Source of the DNA: JAVBLK01 sp031553565
Lineage (GTDB): Bacteria; Bacillota; Clostridia; Christensenellales; DUVY01
Length of the DNA stretch: 64,000 bases
Direction of reading: 5' to 3'
Assembly: GCA_031553565.1 (NCBI GenBank)
Contig: JAVBLK010000014.1
Span: 39,985 to 103,984, forward strand
Part shown: positions 18,097-25,467 of the stretch, piece by piece
Numbering within the stretch: the first letter of the stretch is position 1
Layout of the letters: each line of letters opens with the position of its first letter
Program-made: the position numbers and the translations under genes
Notes under the pieces: model-generated
The model's input: the letters and a program-made list of their open reading frames with translations, nothing else
What the model was told of the DNA's origin: nothing
Database searches by the model: none

Positions 18097-18358
18097 AAAA
18101 TAGTAAAATAGAAAAAACGAGTTATGAAAAGCAAAGCATAAAATCGGCAGAAGGCGGGCTTGCCGCGAGCTGTAGAGCGGGAAACACCGGTTCCGGCTGC
18201 AAAAACAGCGACGGGTGAGCCAGCGCTAACAATAATAAGGGCGGTGTCGAATCTCTTAGGATACTCGGCTGGTAATTTCAAGTTTATTTGCTAAACAAGC
18301 GTGATGTTGTTAATCGTGATCCGGTTAAATCCAATGCAACATCATTAAACGAGGAATA
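18097..18358 (+). promoter_or_regulatory. Long, hairpin-rich untranslated leader of the histidine kinase gene
   Basis: About 260 nt lie between the predicted transcription start and the ATG, with no credible ORF. Several stems can be drawn. The last pairs TGATGTTG (18302) with CAACATCA (18337), ending a few bases before the GAGGA ribosome-binding site. This could be a cis-acting RNA, but I cannot match it to a known riboswitch class. Confidence 0.35.
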
Positions 18359-19786
18359 ATGTACGATTTCTCCGCTCCGCTTTTTTGGTTTAAGTTCGTC
18401 TTTTTGCTGGAAATACTTATTGCGGAATCTCTGATCATATATAGGATGAAGAGAAAGCCGCATTTTTTGCGGCGCGCACTTATAACGTTTTTTTGTCTGA
18501 TCGCTTTTACGTTCGGGTTGCCGGTCCCGGTATTCAACGCGGTATACTCTTCCTTGCTGTTCATTTCAATTTTTGCCGCGACGCTGGCAGGCCTGAAGTT
18601 TTGTTTCGACGAGCCGTGGGGAAATATAATATTCTGCGGCTTTTTTTCCTATAACGAGCAGCATATTTCGTTCCAGCTTTACAGTTTGCTGTGCTTTTTT
18701 CTCGGGATCGACGCTAACAGCAATATTTACGGCAGTCAAGCGAGCGATCTGAATTTCGGCTTTCAGGTGCTGCTTTTTCTGATCCCGCACGTTGCGATTT
18801 ATTTAGTCTCCTGGGCGCTTTTGCGATACCGTGAATATCAGCATAACGACCGCGGCTTTTACCTGAAAAATTTTAAAGTGTTATTGCTGTCAATAGTTAT
18901 TGTGTTTGTGAATGTTGTGCTGAACGCGTTCGTAGTTTATGATCTGCCCGCGGATATCCCTGCGTTCGTCAAGATCATCATAATTTTTTATAACGTCTGC
19001 GGGTGTGTGCTGGCATTGATAATGCAGGTATCTATCGTCGGCAAGGAAGAGGTCGAGAGCGAACTGAAATTTGTCGAGGAGCTGCGGCATAAGAATGAAC
19101 AGATTTACGAACTGAGCAAGGTAAATGTAGATTTTATCAATATGAAATGCCACGATCTAAGGCATCGGATACGGAATGTCCGTGAAAAAGAATTTCCGGA
19201 CGAAAACGAATTAGAAGAAATCGAACAGGCGCTTGATATATATGACGGGATATTAAAAACGGGGAATGAGGTTTTGGATGTCATCCTTTCGGAAGAAAGC
19301 ATTTTTTGCCATAAAAACAATATCAAGCTTCTCTGTAATATCGACGGTGCAAAGTTGGATTTTATCCGCCAAGCCGAGCTTTATTCTATTTTTCAAAACG
19401 CCATACACAATGCGGTCGACGCTGTTATTAAAATAGAGGAAACAGAAAAACGCATCATACGCATTACCGTCAAACGCGTGGAGAATATGATTTCCGTCCA
19501 CATGGAAAATTATATTCGCGCCGGCGAAAAAATTGAATTGGTAAACGGTTATCCGGTTTCGCAGCACGCGGATAAAAACATTCACGGGTTCGGCATCCGC
19601 AGCATGCGGGCGTCGGTGGAAAAATACGGGGGGTTCATTTGTATAGATGTGAAAAACGATATTTTTTATCTTGACATTATGATCCCTGTCAAAGAACCGG
19701 CCGGCGTTTCATTCAATGCCGGTACAAAGGAAGCGATTGGCGGCAGAAGCGCAGTCGCGAAAAGAGCCGGGGTGCGGAAATGGTAA
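18359..19786 (+). CDS. AgrC-like membrane sensor histidine kinase (GHKL)
   Basis: 475 aa. Six or seven hydrophobic helices fill residues ~5-225, then a coiled-coil-like linker, the phospho-acceptor motif CHDLRH (H265) and a GHKL ATPase domain with the N box QNAIHNAVDA and the G box HGFGIRSM. This belongs to the Agr/VirS-like kinase family that pairs with LytTR regulators. GAGGA precedes the ATG. The last ~25 residues lie beyond the usual domain end. The response regulator gene overlaps the stop by 7 bp. No agrB or agrD homologue is near, so the ligand is unknown. Confidence 0.9.
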   Translation: MYDFSAPLFWFKFVFLLEILIAESLIIYRMKRKPHFLRRALITFFCLIAFTFGLPVPVFNAVYSSLLFISIFAATLAGLKFCFDEPWGNIIFCGFFSYNEQHISFQLYSLLCFFLGIDANSNIYGSQASDLNFGFQVLLFLIPHVAIYLVSWALLRYREYQHNDRGFYLKNFKVLLLSIVIVFVNVVLNAFVVYDLPADIPAFVKIIIIFYNVCGCVLALIMQVSIVGKEEVESELKFVEELRHKNEQIYELSKVNVDFINMKCHDLRHRIRNVREKEFPDENELEEIEQALDIYDGILKTGNEVLDVILSEESIFCHKNNIKLLCNIDGAKLDFIRQAELYSIFQNAIHNAVDAVIKIEETEKRIIRITVKRVENMISVHMENYIRAGEKIELVNGYPVSQHADKNIHGFGIRSMRASVEKYGGFICIDVKNDIFYLDIMIPVKEPAGVSFNAGTKEAIGGRSAVAKRAGVRKW

Positions 19787-20502
19787 TGTTGAACGTATGC
19801 ATAGTGGAAGACGATCCGGTGAATTTAAAGCAGCTGGAAGAATTCGTGATATGTTTTTGCAAAGAAAACAGTTTAGCGTGCCATGTGGAAAAATATGAAG
19901 ACGGGCTGGTATTTCTGAACGCTTACCGACCCGTATATAATCTTGTTTTTCTGGATATACAGCTGCCCAGCATCGACGGCGTGGCAACGGCGCGGCGGCT
20001 GAGGGAATTGGACCGGCAGGTCGGTATTATTTTTGTCACTAATTTAATGAAGTATGCGATAAACGGCTATGAGGTACATGCTTTCGATTATATTATCAAG
20101 CCTGTCAGGTATTTTGATTTTTCCGCACGGATGAAAAAATTCTTAGAACATGCGTCCATCAGCAATGAGCCCGAGATACTGCTTTCGTTCGCCGAAAAAA
20201 AACGGCGCATAGGCATAAATGAAATATGCTATGTCGAAGTTGCAGGCCATAAAATCTGTTACCATACTGCAGGCGAAGTGATTTCTGTCAGGGGGTCATT
20301 GACGGTCGCGGAAAAGGTTTTGCCGAAGAAGCATTTTGTCAGGTGCAACAGCGGGATATTGGTCAATCTGAACTATGTTGAGGCGTTTGAAAAAGACCTT
20401 GTCCGGGTCGCGGGGCAGTGGCTGCCGGTCAGCCGTCCAAAAAGGAAGGATTTTTTGGCAGCCGTTACAAGGTTTATCGCAAAACCGCTGAAAAAAGTTT
20501 GA
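19780..20502 (+). CDS. LytTR-family response regulator
   Basis: 240 aa. The receiver domain (1-~120) has the acidic pair EDD at the start, the phosphorylation site D59 in VFLDIQLPS and the KP motif near residue 108. The LytTR DNA-binding domain (~130-235) shows ICYVEVAGHKICYHT and FVRCNSGILVNLNYV. It should bind direct repeats upstream of its targets. The position immediately before the GH3 operon makes that operon the likeliest target, but I found no pair of LytTR boxes with correct spacing there. Confidence 0.93.
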   Translation: MVMLNVCIVEDDPVNLKQLEEFVICFCKENSLACHVEKYEDGLVFLNAYRPVYNLVFLDIQLPSIDGVATARRLRELDRQVGIIFVTNLMKYAINGYEVHAFDYIIKPVRYFDFSARMKKFLEHASISNEPEILLSFAEKKRRIGINEICYVEVAGHKICYHTAGEVISVRGSLTVAEKVLPKKHFVRCNSGILVNLNYVEAFEKDLVRVAGQWLPVSRPKRKDFLAAVTRFIAKPLKKV

Positions 20503-20542
20503 GGAATCGCTAAAACAACCCTTTAATAAATTATAAAACCAG

Positions 20543-20576
20543 TCAGTGTTTGGAGTGATCGAAGCACTGTTTTTTG
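20543..20576 (+). terminator. Terminator after the two-component genes
   Basis: CAGTG-TT pairs with AA-CACTG and runs into six T residues, 40 bp past the response regulator stop. The GH3 operon therefore probably has its own promoter in 20577-20740, which I could not place. Confidence 0.5.
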
Positions 20577-20760
20577 CGTTTTCCGCCTTACGAAGTTTAG
20601 AGGAAAAACAGTTTTTACCTTTAAAACGACAGATTATGCCGCCTGTATTTACAACATCCGGCCGGTATGATAGCTTTAAATCAGCAGGACATTTGCAGCG
20701 CCCGGTCAAGGAGTATGATCAGGCTATATCAAGCTGCAAATAGGTTTTAAAGGAGGAAAT

Positions 20761-23700
20761 ATGAGGAAAAGAAAAAGGATTTCCGGCGTTTGCATGACGC
20801 TGTTGATCGTTTTTTGTTTTATGGCAAGCGCATCCGCGGGCGTGTCGGCAAAACAGTTTTTGCCCGAGCCCGGTTCTCCGGCGTTTGCGCCCGCTTTCCC
20901 ATCTTTGGACGAGGCGAAAAGGGCGGGCAACGTTCTTAACAACAGGATCGCCGCAGAAGGCATCATCCTTATGAAAAACGAAAGCGGCGCGCTGCCTCTT
21001 GCGGCTGCGGAACGAAGAGTTACGGTGTTTGCAAAAACTGTAAGCAACGGCTCGTCGGGCGCAACCTCGGAAGAGACAACGATCCTGACGGGCGGCGGCG
21101 GCTCGGGCAGCGGCGCACCCGTAAACGAAATCACCTTTCTGGAGGCAATGGAGGACGCGGGCTTTGCGGTAAACACAAATACAGCGCAATCCGCCTGCGT
21201 AAATTACAGCGACGTCGCGTTTATAATCATTGCGCGTAAAGGCAGCGAAAGCGGCGACCAGAAAATAGCCGCCAACGGCGATCATCCGCTTGACCCCGAT
21301 TCAACGGAGCTCGGCCACCTCCAGTCCGCGCTGGAAATGCAGGACGCGCAGGGCGGGCCGCTGTTCAAAAAAATCATATTGCTGCTTTCTTTAGGTAACG
21401 TTTTCGAAATAAAACAATATGTGGACAATGAACGCGTCCAGGCGGTGCTGTATATTGGCTATACCGGCAGCCAGGGTATAGTCGCCTTACCCGGGATTTT
21501 AACGGGCGAGGTCAATCCTTCCGGCCGCACCGTGGACGTATGGCCGGCCGAGCTGGAGCAGGACCCTTCCTGGTTCAACGTGTTGACCAACACGCATTTT
21601 ACAAACGGCACAACGCAAAATGTGGGCATCGGGCCGGGCAGTACCGGCGCGCTTGCCGGAAGTATCCGTTCCCTTGACTATGAGGAGGGGATATATTCGG
21701 GCTATAAGTGGTACGAGACGGCCGCGACGATAGAGGGCTATTATAATACCGATTCGGAATACAAAAGCGAATTTGCAGTCGATCCCGACGATCCCTATTA
21801 TAACCGCTATAACGGCGTTATATATCCCTTTGGTTATGGCCTCAGCTATACTTCCTTTTCCTGGACATTGGGCGAGCCGAGCTTTAAGGGGGTAATCACC
21901 GAGGCGCGTGCGGGCGACAGGATAACGCTGCCCGTGACCGTCAAAAACACCGGCGATACCGCGGGCAAAGACGTTGTCCAGGCATACGTCAGGGCGCCGT
22001 ACGATGAAACCGACGCGCCTGTTGAAAAATCAGATTCAAGCATGATTGCGTTTACAAAGACGAAACTGCTTCTGCCCGGAGAGGAGCAAACGGTTACGCT
22101 GGCATTTGACGTCAGCGACCTGGCCTCGTTCGACTGGGACGACAGGAACGTCAACGGGTTCAAGGGCTATGAATTGGAGCCGGGGACATATGAGGTTTTG
22201 GTCCGCCCGAATTCGCACGAGGATGTGCCGAACGGGGAGGCCGCCGTGAAATGCTCCGTCGGGTATACTGTACTGAATGAAGCGGCCGGCGGCGACGGCT
22301 ATACCGGAGGGATCCAATACAGCCGTGACGGATTCAACGAGCCTCTCAATTACAACAAAGGCCACGGTGAAAAAACCGCTGAGGCTGTGTTTTCACAGAA
22401 CGACAAATTCAATACGGCGCGCGTCGGAACAATGGACGGAACAAATAAGATCACTTTGGCGGACGCTGTCTACACCACCCGCAGCGATTGGAAACTGCCA
22501 TCGCCTACGATAAACGACCCCGGCGACCCCAACGACGCGGCGGAGCTTACTTATTCGCAGCAAGCCGTCGATATGATCTTCAGCCAGGTGTATTACGGCG
22601 CTGTAAACGATCTGCCTACCGACCCGTGGTACAAAACTGAGGCGGATATTCCGGGCTACGGCACAGCGGGCAGCGTTCAGGGCGGCTGGAAGCAGGCGCC
22701 AAAAGGCTCTGACCCTAACAGGGAATGCGATATCCAATTAAAGGATATGGCCGGGATCCCGCTCAGCGACCCGCTTTGGGTGGAGTTCATGAATCAGCTG
22801 ACCTGGGCGGAAATGACGAACCTTCTGACGCAGTGTTTTTATAAGACTCCGGCGATGCCCGCTATCGGCAAGCCGGTCACATATGACGTCGACGGGCCGG
22901 CGCAGCTGCGCGACAGGAGAAACACCGGGAAATACGGTACCTTCTGGTGCAGCTCGACTTTGATATCCAGTACATATAATGTCGAGCTTTGCGAGGAGCA
23001 GGGCAGGCATATCGGCATGGAGGGGATGCTGATCACCGATAGCAGCGGCAACGTTGTGAACGGCTGGTACGGGCCGGGTCTCAACGCGCACCGCAGTCCG
23101 TTCGGCGGCCGTAATTTTGAATACTATTCGCAGGACGGCGTACAGGGCGGAATTATAGGCGGGGCGGTCTGTAAGGGCGCGACAGAAATGGGCATGCATA
23201 TTTACGGCAAGCATTATGTGGTAAACGACCAGGACACTGCCCGCAATAACAGCGGCGGCATCAGCGTGTGGTGCAACGAGCAGGCTCTCCGTGAAAATTA
23301 TCTCCGCCATTTCGAGTATGCGATAGAGTACGGAAATATGAACGGGATGATGAACTCGCACGGCAAACTGGGATTGTACGCTACACAGAACAATTTCTAT
23401 CTGAACTCGGCGATTCCCAGGAACGAATGGGGATTTGAGGGCGTGCATGTCACCGATCTCGTGGACGGCGCGCCGGTCGCAGCCGGCAGGACGCAAATGA
23501 CGAACGCCGACCTCCTTATCCGCGGCGGCTCCACTTTCCTTGGCAACCTTGCCAACCAGAGAAGGGGAGAAGAGCCGTTCTTCGACGGCAGGATCCTGGA
23601 CGGCTATTACGACGCTGCTGCAAACAAGCTGCTGGTGCCCGCGTCGCTTGAAGTCAAGGACTGGGTACTTACAGGAAACGTGACCGACCCGTCGGCCGAC

Positions 23701-24660
23701 CCGTCTGGAACGGCATACAGCGCAACGGTGACGCCGGGCGCCTTCACGCTCAGCAGCCCCACCCAGTGGTATTGGATAAGGACTACGGCAATGAATGCGC
23801 TTTTTGTGGCGGCTAATTCCGGACAGATGATCTCGGTAGACGGCGCTGACGTCGCAGGCGCGTATGTGGCCGTTCATTATAATGACGGCGTGACGCCGGA
23901 CGAAACCTATATGGTAAGCAGAGGAAAGGCTATCGCCGCTCCCGATAAGGAGCCTGTTATTCCCCAGGGCAAGCGTTTCGGCGGCTGGTTTACAAACGAG
24001 GAATGCTCCGAGCCGATGGACTTTTCCAAGCCGGTCACCGGCTATACCGCGCTTTACGCATTCATTGCGGATGCTGACAGGTTCGCGGCGCACTACGACC
24101 TTAATTATACCGGTGCACCGAGCCCGGGAACGATCGTAATCAAGAAAGACGAGCATGCCGCCGCGCCTCCGTATACGCCGTACCGGCAAGGATATAAATT
24201 CGACGGATGGTATCTGGACCCTGATTGCGACGAGCCTGCGGAATTCATTAATATCCCGATGGTTTCCGACATAACTTTTTATGCGAAATGGACCCCGGTC
24301 AAGACGTACACGGTGACGTTCAACAGGAATTATGAATGGGTATTCGGCGAAACGTTTGCGATTGTAAACGAGGGCGCCGCACTCGGCGAGCCGCTATTTA
24401 CGCCGGTAAGAAAGGGCTTTGTATTCGGCGGCTGGTACAGGGATTCCTATTGCAATTCGCCCGCCGAATTCAGCGATATTATTACAAAGGACATTGTGCT
24501 TTATGCAAAATGGACGCCCGCAGAAAGCGCGTCGCCATCAGAGCCCGGCGGCTGCAGCTCTTCGCTGGCTTCTTTCGGCGGGGGTGCAGCCGTCATTGCC
24601 GCCCTGGCTGCCTTTGCCGTGATAGCTTCGAAAAAGAGCAAGAAAGACCGCTGCGGCTGA
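20761..24660 (+). CDS. Secreted, surface-anchored GH3 enzyme with permuted domains and InlB repeats
   Basis: 1299 aa, with AAAGGAGG before the ATG. A signal peptide (~1-30) is followed by the GH3 C-terminal (alpha/beta) domain (~50-310) and a fibronectin-III-like domain (~385-480) with YPFGYGLSYTSF before it. The GH3 catalytic barrel then follows (~650-930), with HRSPFGGRNFEY, GKHYVVNDQ and the nucleophile segment HVTDL (D899). This order is reversed from ordinary GH3 and is known for some ruminococcal beta-glucosidases. Three InlB/Listeria-Bacteroides repeats (~1070-1260) and a C-terminal membrane helix with a basic tail complete it. Likely a beta-glycosidase acting outside the cell; substrate unknown. 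Confidence 0.88.
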   Translation: MRKRKRISGVCMTLLIVFCFMASASAGVSAKQFLPEPGSPAFAPAFPSLDEAKRAGNVLNNRIAAEGIILMKNESGALPLAAAERRVTVFAKTVSNGSSGATSEETTILTGGGGSGSGAPVNEITFLEAMEDAGFAVNTNTAQSACVNYSDVAFIIIARKGSESGDQKIAANGDHPLDPDSTELGHLQSALEMQDAQGGPLFKKIILLLSLGNVFEIKQYVDNERVQAVLYIGYTGSQGIVALPGILTGEVNPSGRTVDVWPAELEQDPSWFNVLTNTHFTNGTTQNVGIGPGSTGALAGSIRSLDYEEGIYSGYKWYETAATIEGYYNTDSEYKSEFAVDPDDPYYNRYNGVIYPFGYGLSYTSFSWTLGEPSFKGVITEARAGDRITLPVTVKNTGDTAGKDVVQAYVRAPYDETDAPVEKSDSSMIAFTKTKLLLPGEEQTVTLAFDVSDLASFDWDDRNVNGFKGYELEPGTYEVLVRPNSHEDVPNGEAAVKCSVGYTVLNEAAGGDGYTGGIQYSRDGFNEPLNYNKGHGEKTAEAVFSQNDKFNTARVGTMDGTNKITLADAVYTTRSDWKLPSPTINDPGDPNDAAELTYSQQAVDMIFSQVYYGAVNDLPTDPWYKTEADIPGYGTAGSVQGGWKQAPKGSDPNRECDIQLKDMAGIPLSDPLWVEFMNQLTWAEMTNLLTQCFYKTPAMPAIGKPVTYDVDGPAQLRDRRNTGKYGTFWCSSTLISSTYNVELCEEQGRHIGMEGMLITDSSGNVVNGWYGPGLNAHRSPFGGRNFEYYSQDGVQGGIIGGAVCKGATEMGMHIYGKHYVVNDQDTARNNSGGISVWCNEQALRENYLRHFEYAIEYGNMNGMMNSHGKLGLYATQNNFYLNSAIPRNEWGFEGVHVTDLVDGAPVAAGRTQMTNADLLIRGGSTFLGNLANQRRGEEPFFDGRILDGYYDAAANKLLVPASLEVKDWVLTGNVTDPSADPSGTAYSATVTPGAFTLSSPTQWYWIRTTAMNALFVAANSGQMISVDGADVAGAYVAVHYNDGVTPDETYMVSRGKAIAAPDKEPVIPQGKRFGGWFTNEECSEPMDFSKPVTGYTALYAFIADADRFAAHYDLNYTGAPSPGTIVIKKDEHAAAPPYTPYRQGYKFDGWYLDPDCDEPAEFINIPMVSDITFYAKWTPVKTYTVTFNRNYEWVFGETFAIVNEGAALGEPLFTPVRKGFVFGGWYRDSYCNSPAEFSDIITKDIVLYAKWTPAESASPSEPGGCSSSLASFGGGAAVIAALAAFAVIASKKSKKDRCG

Positions 24661-24747
24661 AAGACGCCTTATACGGATTAAAGCGTAAAACGTAATCAAT
24701 CAAGGAGCAGGCAAGTTTTGTTACGCCTGTTCCGAAAGGAAAACAGT

Positions 24748-25449
24748 ATGAAAAAAAATGTTTTAAGCAAAATTTTGATGCTAGGCGTGTCGCTTTGCGT
24801 CCTTCTCCTTACGCTAGTTTTTTCCGCCTGCGGCAATGATCCCGATATTACCGGCAACGCGCCTATGATCGACGGCTATTACACGTTCGCGGCGGCGCTG
24901 ACCGACCTCGACGAGGTCGAAGGCGAGGGCTTCTCCGGCGGGACAAGCGGCAAGTCGATGATCGCGCAGGACGTGGATATCGATGGCAAAAAAGGCGCGT
25001 GGAATACCGTCAGCGGATATTTTGTCACATACCTGTATGTCAAGGGCACCGCGATCACATTCGTTATACAGTCCGATAAGGACGTTCAGGACGCGGAAAT
25101 CAGGCTCTGTTTGTCCGCCGAGGCCGACGAGCTTACAGAGGAGCTGGCCATTACGGACGATATGTACACAGTCGAGGTGAATTCCGCCGCGTTAAAGTAT
25201 GCCGATATAATCTTTTACAACGTACCCGCCTCGGGCACGATCAAAAAATTCAGCAAGTATACGCTGGCAAAGAATGTGTCGCTGAAGGCGGGAGAAAACG
25301 TTATACGGCTGATCACATCAAACGATGTGCCTTTAGGCGGTACGGCCAATGCGACGGCGCCGATGGTGGATTGCCTGCAGATAAAAACCAAGGCGAATCT
25401 TTCGTGGACGCCGCGCACGGACAATCTGCTGCAGGAACACTTTATATAA
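24748..25449 (+). CDS. Lipoprotein with CBM35/CBM6-like beta-sandwich
   Basis: 233 aa from the ATG at 24748, preceded by AAAGGA. The signal ends in the lipobox VFSAC (Cys ~28). The body is predicted all-beta. The segment SLKAGENVIRLI and a late DCLQIKT strand are typical of galactose-binding-like carbohydrate modules. There is no catalytic motif. Lying between two GH3 genes (87 and 18 bp gaps) it is probably a substrate-binding partner held at the membrane. Confidence 0.65.
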   Translation: MKKNVLSKILMLGVSLCVLLLTLVFSACGNDPDITGNAPMIDGYYTFAAALTDLDEVEGEGFSGGTSGKSMIAQDVDIDGKKGAWNTVSGYFVTYLYVKGTAITFVIQSDKDVQDAEIRLCLSAEADELTEELAITDDMYTVEVNSAALKYADIIFYNVPASGTIKKFSKYTLAKNVSLKAGENVIRLITSNDVPLGGTANATAPMVDCLQIKTKANLSWTPRTDNLLQEHFI

Positions 25450-25467
25450 AATTTCCGAGGAAAGATT

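Noticed and set aside
18097..18358. Cyclic-di-AMP or cobalamin riboswitch
   Set aside because: A GAATC...TTAGG stretch recalls the ydaO motif, but the other conserved blocks of either class could not be found.
18359..20502. Complete agr quorum-sensing locus
   Set aside because: The kinase and regulator are Agr-like, but no agrB protease or agrD peptide gene lies within reach.
20577..20740. LytTR binding sites before the GH3 operon
   Set aside because: Two AGTT-containing sequences occur, but 16 bp apart, not the ~21-bp spacing of known LytTR repeats.
22738..24189. 483-codon open frame on the minus strand
   Set aside because: It lies wholly opposite the GH3 catalytic region, has no ribosome-binding site and its composition mirrors the real gene's codon pattern.
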